18,926 nt of DNA from CAYLLT01 sp964591605. GTDB taxonomy: Bacteria; Planctomycetota; Phycisphaerae; UBA1845; PWPN01. The stretch is taken from NCBI GenBank assembly GCA_964591605.1, contig CAZQEN010000127.1, positions 1-18,926 of the forward strand, given 5' to 3'. A program made the position numbers and the translations under genes. The notes under the pieces are model-generated. The model was not told the DNA's origin and did not search any database. It worked only from the letters and a program-made list of their open reading frames with translations. Of the stretch, positions 1 through 7,188 are shown piece after piece. How positions within the stretch are numbered: position 1 is the stretch's first letter; every line of letters starts with the position of its first letter.

Positions 1-424
1 CGTCGTCCGTGCCATCCTGTTTGTCCGGACCCTTGCTCCACAGGTCGTACTTGTCCTCACCCTGCACCGTGCTCGGGAAGCGGTACTGGAAGTCCTCGCC
101 CCACGGGTCCTTGAGTCGGGTGGGGTCTTCAATATAGGGACCACCCCATTTGTTCTGATCATCGCCTTCCGGCTTCTCGTTCAGCTCCTTGAGTTCCTTG
201 GGATAGGACCCCATGTGGAGGTTGAACATCTTGAGCGCGGTGGCGATCGGTCCGTTCGGGCCGATGGCAGCCTCTGTTGTCTGGATCTGTGCCTTTCGCT
301 GCGTTCCCATCAGGTTCGGCACGACGAACGCCGCCAGCAGGGCGATGATGCCCACGACAATGAGGATCTCGAGCAGCGTAAAGCCTCGCCGCCCCGTGCG
401 CCTGACTGGTTTAATCTGATTCAT
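1..424 (-). CDS. gspG: Type II secretion major pseudopilin GspG (partial, C-terminus cut by window edge)
   Basis: Pseudopilin that forms the periplasmic piston or fibre of a type II secretion or related pilus-like system. The start at 424 follows a GGAG ribosome site (431-434 on this strand). The first 141 residues are visible. A short basic leader ends in RRGFTLLE, the prepilin peptidase site: cleavage is expected between G14 and F15, with E19 as Glu+5 of the mature protein. A hydrophobic helix of about 20 residues follows (ILIVVGIIALLAAFVVPNL). The rest fits the GspG fold, including the GGPYIEDPTRLKDPWG region and a D-rich stretch (SKGPDKQDGTDD) like the calcium site of GspG proteins. It lies 59 nt after gspF on the same strand, so the two are probably co-transcribed. 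The frame runs off the window, so the C-terminal end cannot be judged. Confidence 0.9.
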   Translation of the reverse strand, partial: MNQIKPVRRTGRRGFTLLEILIVVGIIALLAAFVVPNLMGTQRKAQIQTTEAAIGPNGPIATALKMFNLHMGSYPKELKELNEKPEGDDQNKWGGPYIEDPTRLKDPWGEDFQYRFPSTVQGEDKYDLWSKGPDKQDGTDD

Positions 425-483
425 ATCTGACTCCTTCGTCCCTTGGGTGCCGCGTCATCCGCAGGCACGGTCTTGAAGCCCGG

Positions 484-1686
484 TTACACGCCTGCCGCGC
501 TCATCCGCAGGATCGGCACGAGCAGCGCGATCGCAATAATCACCACGAACACGGCCATGAACAGCAGCATCATCGGCTCGAGCAACCGCACGCCCAGATC
601 AATCTGCCGGGCGGTGCGGGCTTCGTTCGAGTCGGCAATCTGCACGAGCACGCCTTCCAGGTTGTTGCTTTCCTCGGCCACGGCGATCATGTCCACGATG
701 TCCGCCGGAAACAGCCCGCTCTGACCCAGCGGCGTCGCGAGGTTCTCGCCTTTCTGGACATTGTCCGCCGCCCGGTCGATCTGTTCCGCGAGCAGGCGGT
801 TTCCCGCGGAATCCTTCGAGATTTTCAGCGCCGAGAGAATGGGCACACCGTTGTGGAGCATGGTGCCCAGAATGCGACAGAACCGGCAGATGGCCACCAT
901 CTTGACGATCGGGCCCAGCACCGGGGCCTTGAGCTTGAATTCATCCACGAGCTGGCGCCCTTTGTCGCTCTTGAGCAGAGGGACGACCAGGGCAATCCCC
1001 ACGACGATGAAACCCAGCAGGTACACGCCGTCGGCGCGAACGAAGTCCGACAGCGCGAACACCACGGTCGTCAGCCACGGCTTCTCGACGCGATCGAGCA
1101 GGCCGCGGATCTTGGGAACCACCGAGGCCATCAGGAAGGTGACCACGATCACGCCCGCGCCCATCAGCACGCACGGATAGATCATCGAACCGATGAGCTT
1201 GTTTTTGAGCTCGTCCTGCTTCTCGGTGAAGATCGCGATGCGGTTCAACACGTCTTCGAGGAAGCCGCCCTGCTCGCCCGCGCGGATCATGGCGATCGAG
1301 AGCGGGTTGAACGCGTTGGGATGCTTGGCCATGGCGTCGGCCAGGGTCTCGCCGCCCGATACGTCGGCATGTACCTCTTTGAGGACCTCAGAGAGGAGCG
1401 GGTTGGCGTTCTGGCGGGCCAGAACGTCCAGCGACCGCAGCACGGGCACCCCGGCGCGCAGCAGGTCGGCGAGCTGGCTGTAGAACGGAGTGAGCACGCG
1501 CAGCTTGAGCTTGCGTTTGCGGCCGGGCAGGACGGTCTTGGCCGCCTGACCGCCCTCGCTGACCGAGATCGGGAACAGCGCCTTCTCATCGAGGGTGCGC
1601 AGCGCGGCCTGATGGCTCTCGGCGGTCAGTACGCCGGTGATCGTCTGGCCGTTGGAGGCCTTCGCCTTGTAGGTGAACGTCGCCAT
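484..1686 (-). CDS. gspF: Type II secretion inner-membrane platform protein GspF
   Basis: Polytopic inner-membrane protein that couples the GspE/PilB-type ATPase to pseudopilus assembly. At 400 residues it is full length for the family. The N-terminus (MATFTYKAKASNGQTITGVL) is the usual GspF/PilC start. Two repeated GspF domains can be seen. The first includes LTPFYSQLADLLRAGVPVLRSLDVL near residues 65-90, and the second a parallel FCRILGTMLHNGVPILSAL segment near residue 270. Hydrophobic segments follow each domain: near residues 165-190, near 220-238, and at the C-terminus (MMLLFMAVFVVIIAIALLVPIL). The start has an AAGG site 5 nt upstream. The gene comes before gspG, but no ATPase gene precedes it; about 930 nt of non-coding DNA lies upstream. 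The ATPase is therefore presumably encoded elsewhere. A TATACT box at 1763-1768 (minus) is a weak promoter candidate. Confidence 0.95.
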   Translation of the reverse strand: MATFTYKAKASNGQTITGVLTAESHQAALRTLDEKALFPISVSEGGQAAKTVLPGRKRKLKLRVLTPFYSQLADLLRAGVPVLRSLDVLARQNANPLLSEVLKEVHADVSGGETLADAMAKHPNAFNPLSIAMIRAGEQGGFLEDVLNRIAIFTEKQDELKNKLIGSMIYPCVLMGAGVIVVTFLMASVVPKIRGLLDRVEKPWLTTVVFALSDFVRADGVYLLGFIVVGIALVVPLLKSDKGRQLVDEFKLKAPVLGPIVKMVAICRFCRILGTMLHNGVPILSALKISKDSAGNRLLAEQIDRAADNVQKGENLATPLGQSGLFPADIVDMIAVAEESNNLEGVLVQIADSNEARTARQIDLGVRLLEPMMLLFMAVFVVIIAIALLVPILRMSAAGV

Positions 1687-2390
1687 GCTGCCTTACCGAC
1701 CCACACTCCACTCAGGGTAACCCCGATCGACAGGCACCCGGCCGAACCCCGGCGGGCGCGGGAGTATAGGTCAGATTCCTCCCGACCATCGCCCGACCTG
1801 TCGTGGGGCGCGTCCCTTATTTATCGGAACTTACCCCCTCAACACTACCGGACGAGTCCGCCGATCGCAAGACTTTGTGCCATCGTCCTTTGCGTCTGGT
1901 CACGCCGCAAAAAACGTGAGCCCTGGCATGACACCGGGGCCGCGCCAGGGCATCCAAAGCGTCCTGGACTATATACCCCACCACAGGCGTGGCGCTGCAA
2001 GGGCGACCGGAGTCAAAAATGGAGTGAATCCCGCAGGTCAGGAAAGGTAAAAAAGCGGAGGGCCGCGAGGTCTCCCCTCCTCGCGACCCTCACGCGCTGA
2101 AAAGGCCTCTCCAGTCGGCGCCGACGACTTAGAAGCTCGACCGTTCTCCCCGGTTCGGTCCCCTCAACGGTCGTCGGCAGTCGACCGGCCGCGGCTCACG
2201 AGAGCTCGGCACCCCATAATGTAGCAACGGGCATGCCAGGGCACTCAAAAGCGCGGTACCAGCAGTATCAATCTGTTAAATAAAGACTTACGATAGCATC
2301 CTCAGAGCGCACGACCGCCGGAACATGGCTCTTTTGGGCGAATCCTCTCAACTCGTGAGCCCCCAGAAGGGTAAAGTTACCCACAGCCGG
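1687..2390. other. Non-coding region between gspF and the purD upstream repeat
   Basis: No reading frame here has a credible start, ribosome site or recognisable product; open frames crossing it are continuations of gene shadows. It holds several inverted repeats. GCCCTGGC (1920-1927) pairs with GCCAGGGC (1944-1951). A two-part stem at 2058-2091 pairs GAGGG with CCCTC and GCGAGG with CCTCGC around an 8-nt loop. A short motif occurs twice as a diverged direct repeat, GCCAGGGCA followed by CAAAGCG or CAAAAGCG (from 1944 and from 2233). AT-rich patches near 1966-1976 and 2265-2292 could be promoters, but none has a convincing pair of boxes. The function is unknown; a small RNA or decayed DNA are both possible. 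Confidence 0.5.
2058..2091. other. Strong hairpin in non-coding DNA
   Basis: The outer stem pairs GAGGG (2058-2062) with CCCTC (2087-2091). A 2x2 internal loop (CC/GA) separates it from the inner stem, GCGAGG (2065-2070) with CCTCGC (2079-2084), closed by an 8-nt pyrimidine-rich loop. No T-run follows on either strand, so it is not a standard intrinsic terminator. Confidence 0.5.
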
Positions 2391-2391
2391 G

Positions 2392-2525
2392 GAAATCCGA
2401 AGGACGAAATCAGAATGTCGAAGATCCGCCGTCGCGGGACGAACGGATGACGAAGCCCCAAGATAAAACAGCCGTGGCGCGGCAGGGAGTGGTGTGCCTC
2501 GGCATTCGGATTTCGTCATTCGTCC
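2392..2525. repeat. Dispersed inverted-repeat element, family 1, copy 1
   Basis: The core runs from ATGACGAAGCC (2447-2457) to CATTCGGATTTCGTCATTCG (2503-2522). Both ends recur exactly, in inverted orientation, at 14574-14584 and 14493-14512. An additional related arm at 2392-2417 (GAAATCCGA...GGACGAAATCAGAATG) is a degenerate inverted copy of the right arm, so the element is an imperfect palindrome with a GC-rich centre. There is no coding potential. It resembles REP/MITE-like intergenic repeats. It sits about 95 nt upstream of purD. Confidence 0.75.
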
Positions 2526-2576
2526 TTTTCGGAGCGCCGTGCTTTACATCACGACGGGTGTCCCGCACAATCCGCG

Positions 2577-2606
2577 CTCGCCCGGCCGTTGATTCATCCG
2601 GGCGAG
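2577..2606 (+). promoter_or_regulatory. Hairpin in the purD leader, next to the ribosome site
   Basis: CTCGCCCGG (2577-2585) and CCGGGCGAG (2598-2606) form a perfect 9-bp stem with a 12-nt loop. It ends 1 nt before the GGGAGTGG stretch (2608-2615) that serves purD, whose ATG is at 2620. Such placement could affect translation initiation or mark a processed leader. It has no resemblance to a known purine riboswitch, so the role is inferred from position only. Confidence 0.45.
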
Positions 2607-2619
2607 TGGGAGTGGCACC

Positions 2620-3891
2620 ATGCGAGTCCTGTTGATCGGCGGCGGCGGGCGCGAACACGCCCTCGCGTGGAAACTGCGGCAGTCCCCGCGTCTCCGCCAG
2701 CTCTGGTGTGCCCCGGGCAACGCCGGCACGGTCGAGCTGGCCGGGAATGTGCCGCTTGCCGTGTCCGACCCGACGGCGGTGGTGGGATTCTGCCGGGAGC
2801 AGAAGGTCGATCTCGTGGTCGTGGGTCCGGAAGAGCCGCTGTGCGACGGCCTGGTGGACGCACTGACCAGCGCCGGTGTACGCGCGTTCGGGCCCGGCAA
2901 GGCCGCGGCACGGCTGGAGGGGGATAAGTCCTTCGCCAAGGAGCTGATGCGCCACCGCTCGGTGCCGACGGCCGAAGCCCGCGTGTTCAACAAGTATCGC
3001 GATGCGCGAACCTATGTGGCCAGCCGCGACGCCGCGGTGGTAATCAAGGCCGCCGGCCTGGCGAAAGGGAAGGGCGTGATCGTCTGCGAAGATCCCGCCG
3101 AAGGCCTGCTCGCCCTGGAAAAGATCATGGTCGAAAAGGCGTTCGGCCCGGCGGGCGACACCGTGCTGGTCGAGGAGCGGCTCACCGGGCAGGAGGTGAG
3201 CGTGCTGGCGTTTGTGGACGGACACACCATCTACATCATGGAGAACGCCCAGGACCACAAGCCCGTGGGCGAGGGCGACACCGGCCCGAACACCGGCGGC
3301 ATGGGCGCGTACAGCCCGACGCGCCTGCTGGACGACCGGCTCATCCGCCAGGTGGAGTCCGAAGTCCTCGTCCCCATCATCGACGCCATGCGCACGCAGG
3401 GGGTCGAATACAAGGGCGTCCTGTACGCGGGCCTCATGCTCACCGCGGGAGGCCCGAAGGTCCTCGAGTTCAACTGCCGCTTCGGCGACCCGGAGACGCA
3501 GCCCCTCATGATGCGGCTGCAGAGCGATCTGCTCGACGTGTTTGACGCGGTCATCGACGGCCGGCTGGACACGATCACCCTCAAGTGGGACCCACGACCG
3601 GCGGTGTGCGTGGTGATGGCGGCCGGTGGGTATCCGGGAGAGTATGTGACCGGCAAGTCGATCGAAGGGCTGGCCGAAGCGGGCTCGCTCAGCGATGTGG
3701 TCGTTTTCCACGCGGGCACCAGGCAGGTGGGCGGTCGGGTGGTGACGGCCGGAGGGCGCGTCCTCGGCGTGACGGCCATCGGCCCCGATTTCGAGGCCGC
3801 GCGACGCCTCTGTTATGACGCGGTGTCGCGGATCCATTTCGAAGGTGCGCAGTTCCGCCGCGACATCGGCGCCAAAGCCGCCCGGACCTGA
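2620..3891 (+). CDS. purD: Phosphoribosylamine--glycine ligase (GAR synthetase)
   Basis: Catalyses the second step of de novo purine synthesis: ATP-dependent joining of phosphoribosylamine and glycine to glycinamide ribonucleotide, in the cytosol. At 423 residues it is full length. The N-domain starts with the family signature LLIGGGGREHALAWKL (residues 4-19) and has GPEEPLCDGL (69-78). The ATP-grasp core includes GPGKAAARLEGDKSFAKELM (91-110), AAGLAKGKGV (144-153) and the hallmark TGPNTGGMGAYSP (221-233). EFNCRFGDPETQ (283-294) carries the metal- and ATP-binding carboxylates. The usual QDHKRVGDGD stretch reads QDHKPVGEGD here, a minor change. The ATG follows a GGGAG site and a 9-bp leader hairpin. 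The following oxidoreductase gene begins 17 nt after the stop, so the two are probably co-transcribed despite their unrelated roles. Confidence 0.97.
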   Translation: MRVLLIGGGGREHALAWKLRQSPRLRQLWCAPGNAGTVELAGNVPLAVSDPTAVVGFCREQKVDLVVVGPEEPLCDGLVDALTSAGVRAFGPGKAAARLEGDKSFAKELMRHRSVPTAEARVFNKYRDARTYVASRDAAVVIKAAGLAKGKGVIVCEDPAEGLLALEKIMVEKAFGPAGDTVLVEERLTGQEVSVLAFVDGHTIYIMENAQDHKPVGEGDTGPNTGGMGAYSPTRLLDDRLIRQVESEVLVPIIDAMRTQGVEYKGVLYAGLMLTAGGPKVLEFNCRFGDPETQPLMMRLQSDLLDVFDAVIDGRLDTITLKWDPRPAVCVVMAAGGYPGEYVTGKSIEGLAEAGSLSDVVVFHAGTRQVGGRVVTAGGRVLGVTAIGPDFEAARRLCYDAVSRIHFEGAQFRRDIGAKAART

Positions 3892-3908
3892 TTTGCGTAG
3901 AGGCTTCA

Positions 3909-5222
3909 ATGAAGCGTCGGGAGTTTGTTCGTGGAGCGCTCGCCGCCGGAGCGGCTGTCACCGCCGTGTCCAGGGGTGCGCGCGGCGGGGCCGCGGGCGG
4001 CACGTCCTCTGCCGTGCGACTGGGCATCATGGGCGTCAACGGCATGGGGCGCCACCATGTTTCCGTTCTGGCCCAGTTGCCGGACGCCGAAATTGCGTAC
4101 GTCTGCGACGTCGACCGCCGGGTGATCCCGCCGGCGCTCAAGCTGCTCGCCGACCGCGGCCGGACCGAGCCGCACGTGGTGACTGACTTCCGGCGCATTC
4201 TCGACGATGCGTCCGTGGAGGCAGTGGTCATAGCCACCCCCGACCACTGGCATGCCCCGGCGATGATCCTGGCCTGTGAGGCGGGCAAGCACGTCTACGT
4301 CGAAAAGCCCGCTTCGCACAACCTGCGCGAGGGGCGGCTCATGATCGAGGCGGCCCGGCGGCACCGCCGCGTCGTGCAGGTCGGCACGCAGAGCCGCAGC
4401 ACGCGGCACGTCATGCGGGCGATGGAGCTCCTGCACGGCGGGGCCATCGGCCAGGTGCTGGTGGCCAGGGCGTGGAACAGCCAGCTCCGCGACAACATCG
4501 GGCACCGCGAGCCGGCAGAGCCGCCGGACGGGCTCGATTACGACATGTGGCTCGGGCCCGCCCCCGCGACGCCGTACCGCCCGAACGTCGTTCACTCTCA
4601 CTGGAGGTGGTGGTACGACTTCGGGGCCGGCGACATCGGCAACGACGGCGTTCACGACATCGACATCGCCCGCTGGGGCCTGGGGGTGCAGACCCATCCG
4701 ACGCGGATCGCCGCGGTGGGCAGCAAGAGCTTCTTCGACGATGACCAGCAGTGGCCGGATACGCAGACGGTGGTGTTCGAGTACACCGGAGGGAGCGCCG
4801 GGCAGCGCCCGCGCCAGCTCGTCTACGAGCAGCGGATCTGGTCGCCGTACGTTCAGGAAGGCTTTGAGAACGGAAACGCCTTTTACGGCACCCAGGGCAT
4901 GATGCTGCTGGGCAAGAAGGAGGGTTTTCGCCTGTTCGGGCCGCGGAACCAGTTGCGCGAGGAGATGCAGGGCGGTTTCGATCTGCCCTCGCACCATCAG
5001 GACTTCCTGCGCTGCGTGCGGAGCGGGGAGCGGCCGCATGCGGACATCGAGATCGGGCACCTCAGCAGTTCGCTGTGCCACCTGGCGAACATTTCCACGC
5101 GCACGGGACGCATGCTGCGGTTCGACCCGGAGAGCGAGAGGATGATCGGCGATGAGGAGGCAAGCGCCTTTCTGCGCCGCCGGTATCGCGACGGGCACTG
5201 GGCGGTGCCCAAAGGGGTCTGA
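3909..5222 (+). CDS. Tat-exported Gfo/Idh/MocA-family oxidoreductase
   Basis: NAD(P)-dependent dehydrogenase-like protein, 437 residues. The N-terminus MKRREFVRGALAAGAA is a twin-arginine signal, so export is expected. The Rossmann domain begins at residue 38 with GIMGVNGMGRHH and continues through YVCDVDRR (64-71), VVIATPDHWHAPAM (106-119) and the family hallmark EKPASHN (132-138). The C-terminal (GFO/IDH/MocA-like) domain carries DIGNDGVHDIDIARWGL near 242-258, with the conserved His249. The start follows AGAGG about 7 nt upstream. It lies 17 nt behind purD and ends 5 nt from the end of the convergent lexA. Planctomycetes carry many paralogues of this family, often with sugar-catabolic genes. 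The substrate cannot be predicted, and some exported members use tightly bound cofactor or may not be classic dehydrogenases. Confidence 0.92.
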   Translation: MKRREFVRGALAAGAAVTAVSRGARGGAAGGTSSAVRLGIMGVNGMGRHHVSVLAQLPDAEIAYVCDVDRRVIPPALKLLADRGRTEPHVVTDFRRILDDASVEAVVIATPDHWHAPAMILACEAGKHVYVEKPASHNLREGRLMIEAARRHRRVVQVGTQSRSTRHVMRAMELLHGGAIGQVLVARAWNSQLRDNIGHREPAEPPDGLDYDMWLGPAPATPYRPNVVHSHWRWWYDFGAGDIGNDGVHDIDIARWGLGVQTHPTRIAAVGSKSFFDDDQQWPDTQTVVFEYTGGSAGQRPRQLVYEQRIWSPYVQEGFENGNAFYGTQGMMLLGKKEGFRLFGPRNQLREEMQGGFDLPSHHQDFLRCVRSGERPHADIEIGHLSSSLCHLANISTRTGRMLRFDPESERMIGDEEASAFLRRRYRDGHWAVPKGV

Positions 5223-5227
5223 GCCGT

Positions 5228-5848
5228 TCAGCGATAAGATCGCAGTACGCCCATCACCACGCCCTGGATCCGGACATTGTCGACGTAGATCGGCTTGAAT
5301 TCGGGGTTGGCGGGCTGCAGGCGGACCCGGTTTCCTTCCTTATAGAACTTCTTGAGCGTCGCCTCACCGTCGTCGAGCAGGGCGACCACGGTTTCGCCAT
5401 TGCGGGCGTTGTCGCGCTTCTCGCACACGACGTAATCGCCGTCGCGGATGTGCTCGTCGATCATGCTGTTGCCGCGGACCTTGAGCACGAACGCCCCCTG
5501 CCGCGAGCTGAAGAGTTCCTGAACATCCAGATCGTCGTGGCTCTGAATGGCCTCGATGGGCGAGCCGGCGGCGATGTGGCCGACGAGCGGAAGGCGTCCG
5601 GGCTGCTCATCCGGGAACTCCACCCGCGACGTGAGTTCCAAAGAACGTGCCCTGTGCCGCGAGCGGCGGAGCAGGCCTTTCTTTTCGAGACCGGTGACGT
5701 GCTCGAACACCGTGACTTTGGTGACGCCGAGGGTGTCGGCCAGCTCCTGCATCGTCGGGGAATAGCCATGCTTGCGCTGGAAATCCCGGATGAGCGTGAG
5801 AATCCGCAACTGCTTGGGCGTCAGACGGGCTGATGTGCCTCCGGACAT
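5228..5848 (-). CDS. lexA: SOS-response repressor LexA
   Basis: Transcriptional repressor of DNA-damage genes that self-cleaves with RecA filaments. I chose the start at 5848 (MSGGTSARLTPKQLRIL) because GGAGG lies 6-7 nt upstream and this gives a normal 206-residue LexA. The frame is open further upstream, but that extension is unlike LexA. Residues 8-72 form the winged helix-turn-helix (LTPKQLRILTLIRDF, then GYSPTMQELADTLGVTKVTV). Cleavage is predicted between A94 and G95 (HIAAGSPI). The catalytic Ser128 is in GNSM and Lys166 in ATLKK. All the elements needed for autocleavage are present. No clear GAAC-N4-GTTC or CTG-N10-CAG box was found near its promoter, so the operator in this lineage may differ. 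The gene is convergent with the oxidoreductase. Confidence 0.96.
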   Translation of the reverse strand: MSGGTSARLTPKQLRILTLIRDFQRKHGYSPTMQELADTLGVTKVTVFEHVTGLEKKGLLRRSRHRARSLELTSRVEFPDEQPGRLPLVGHIAAGSPIEAIQSHDDLDVQELFSSRQGAFVLKVRGNSMIDEHIRDGDYVVCEKRDNARNGETVVALLDDGEATLKKFYKEGNRVRLQPANPEFKPIYVDNVRIQGVVMGVLRSYR

Positions 5849-6275
5849 GCTCTGCCTCCAAAGGAGCGACTTGCTCGAGATGACCGACGACGACAAGGGG
5901 CCACTCCCCGGCGGGGCAACGCGGGGCCGGAGCCATGGGCTTCGCGGCGTCCGAAAGGGCGAGCGCCGCATCGAATTTCATGGCCAGAGTCTTCTCGCGG
6001 AGCCATTCGTCGTATGCCTCCGACCCGCCGGGGCCCGGGGGAGGGATCGATCCCGACGCGGCAGGATCGATGGCCCCACCCGCAGGGCCGCCCACTCGGG
6101 CGACACACCAGTCCACGACCCGCCGCACCAGCGACGCCGGCGGCCTGTGAGCCGGTGAAGGCCCGGTGACTTTCTGCGTCACACCGGAATCGGGGAGCCA
6201 GAACCGGCGGTACCCGCCGCCAGGCCCGAACACGCACGCGGGAATCCCTGAGAGGGATTCGGAGCTCCAGAACAT
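5607..6275 (-). CDS. Doubtful ORF upstream of and overlapping lexA
   Basis: Not recognised. The frame opens at an ATG at 6275 with an excellent GGAGG site 5 nt upstream and lies downstream of a good promoter (6399-6427). Codons between 6275 and about 5870 have the high third-position GC of real genes here. The translation has segments such as SLVRRVVDWCVARVGG and AYDEWLREKTLAMKFDAALALSDAAKPM. Below about 5850 the frame is plainly an antisense-free shadow of lexA (same strand, other frame), so a 222-residue product overlapping lexA by 242 nt is unlikely as drawn. A frameshift or sequencing error near 5850-5900 could end it in another frame: the neighbouring frame stops at 5821, a 28-nt overlap with lexA. 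It may be a real short gene translated ahead of lexA, or only a long leader. The call is tentative. Confidence 0.35.
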   Translation of the reverse strand: MFWSSESLSGIPACVFGPGGGYRRFWLPDSGVTQKVTGPSPAHRPPASLVRRVVDWCVARVGGPAGGAIDPAASGSIPPPGPGGSEAYDEWLREKTLAMKFDAALALSDAAKPMAPAPRCPAGEWPLVVVGHLEQVAPLEAEHVRRHISPSDAQAVADSHAHPGFPAQAWLFPDDAGAGRHPRRHQSHGVRARHRSRKERPAPPLAAQGTFFGTHVAGGVPG

Positions 6276-6398
6276 CGTTGCCTCCGTGCCACCGCCCGAC
6301 CACCCTCCGGTGCGTCTGGCCTGATCCGGCTTACTGAGCCGTGCCCGCGTGCCTGGTTCCACCAAGCCGATCCAGTTGTTCACGTTTTGTACGGCCAT

Positions 6399-6427
6399 AC
6401 TCTACCCTAACGTTCGGCTGCCGTCAA
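6399..6427 (-). promoter_or_regulatory. Sigma70-like promoter for the lexA unit
   Basis: Read on the minus strand: TTGACG (6422-6427), a 17-nt spacer, then TAGAGT (6399-6404). An A8 tract about 15 nt upstream of the -35 box resembles an UP element. Transcription would start near 6391. That excludes an in-frame ATG at 6398 and favours 6275 as the first translation start in this unit. Confidence 0.55.
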
Positions 6428-6579
6428 CAGGATTCACGAGTTTTTTTTCCTTTGTGCAAGCGGCGTTTGCGTTATCGGACGCCATGCCCATATGTCGTAG
6501 GTCCGCCCGCCGGAAGCTACCAACGCTGGGCCGTGTATCGGCACCGCTCGCCGAGCCCCGCAAGGCAATTTTGGCCGGT

Positions 6580-6608
6580 TTGCCTTACCTCTGAGAACGG
6601 CGTACCTT
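6580..6608 (+). promoter_or_regulatory. Weak promoter candidate for the zinc-ribbon gene
   Basis: TTGCCT (6580-6585), a 17-nt spacer and TACCTT (6603-6608). Only some consensus positions match, so this rests mainly on spacing and position, about 75 nt before the gene. Confidence 0.25.
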
Positions 6609-6621
6609 AGAGCATGGGAAT

Positions 6622-6640
6622 CCGGTCGGACGCCGACCGG
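6622..6640 (+). other. Perfect hairpin in the zinc-ribbon gene leader
   Basis: CCGGTCGG (6622-6629), loop ACG, CCGACCGG (6633-6640): a perfect 8-bp stem followed by AAAA. It has no T-tract on either strand, so it is not a terminator. It could be an operator dyad or a leader structure 45 nt before the start codon at 6685. Confidence 0.45.
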
Positions 6641-6684
6641 AAAAGCCCCGCTTGCGCAGGCTCGATGACAAACAGGTGGCCGCC

Positions 6685-7188
6685 ATGAGCATTGAGATTC
6701 ACTGCCAGGGCTGCGGCAAACTGATCCGGGCTCCGCGAGATGCCGCTGGGCGCTGGGCCCGCTGTCCGGCGTGCGGCCGCGAGATGTACATCCCAACCCC
6801 GCCCGAGGAGATCGAAGAACTCCCGCTGAGTCCGGAGGATACGGCGCTTTTAGAACGTGAGGCCACCCTTCAGGCGGAACGCCGTCGTCTGGACAGTGTG
6901 ATCCGCCGCGAGAAAGAAGCGCCCAACGAATCCTCCGGTCGCCGGGCGGCGCCGCGCGAAACGACCGCTGCAGGGATCTCCGAGTCGGTCATCGAGTACC
7001 TGCGTGCCATGGAGCGATCTGATCTGGGGATCGCCGACCGGGTCCTCCCGCTTCTGCAGAAGCACAGGACCGAGGCGCTGGCACTTCTGGACCGCCTGGC
7101 CGCCGACCAGATGCCGCCCGCCGCCCTGAGCCACATCCCGCCCGGCGTGTACCAGGGATTTCTGAAACATCTCCGCAGCCAACTGTGA
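6685..7188 (+). CDS. Small zinc-ribbon protein, function unknown
   Basis: A 167-residue soluble protein with an N-terminal zinc ribbon: IHCQGCGKLI near residues 4-13 and RCPACGREM near 26-34 give two CxxC knuckles about 18 residues apart, so Zn binding is expected. A charged, probably helical middle follows (PEDTALLEREATLQAERRRLDSVIRREKE). The C-terminal helical part (SESVIEYLRAMERSDLGIADRVLPLLQKHRTEALALLDRL) is well coded but not recognised. I start at the second ATG (6685, AGGTGG upstream), which places the zinc ribbon at the very N-terminus as in many planctomycete proteins of this kind; an earlier in-frame ATG at 6652 would add 11 residues. A hairpin lies in its leader. The role is unknown; a regulatory or RNA/protein-binding role is only a guess. 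Confidence 0.75.
   Translation: MSIEIHCQGCGKLIRAPRDAAGRWARCPACGREMYIPTPPEEIEELPLSPEDTALLEREATLQAERRRLDSVIRREKEAPNESSGRRAAPRETTAAGISESVIEYLRAMERSDLGIADRVLPLLQKHRTEALALLDRLAADQMPPAALSHIPPGVYQGFLKHLRSQL

Noticed and set aside
1650..1760. GGGGTTACC stretch upstream of gspF as a c-di-GMP (GEMM) riboswitch
   Set aside because: Only a short fragment resembles the motif; the conserved GCAAA-type core and pairing are not found. A covariance search would be decisive.
853..2100. Long plus-strand open frame opposite gspF and beyond
   Set aside because: It is antisense to the clearly conserved gspF; His/Asp/Gln/Glu/Arg-rich composition typical of GC-rich shadow frames; no ribosome site.
2410..3909. 499-codon minus-strand open frame opposite purD
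   Set aside because: purD on the plus strand has every family motif; the opposite frame is His/Arg/Ala-rich without motifs.
3906..5198. 430-codon minus-strand open frame opposite the oxidoreductase
   Set aside because: Shadow of the Tat-exported Gfo/Idh/MocA gene; no recognisable domains.
5849..5971. N-terminal 41-residue extension of LexA
   Set aside because: The GGAGG site just before 5848 and the normal LexA length support the internal ATG; the extension is unlike LexA.
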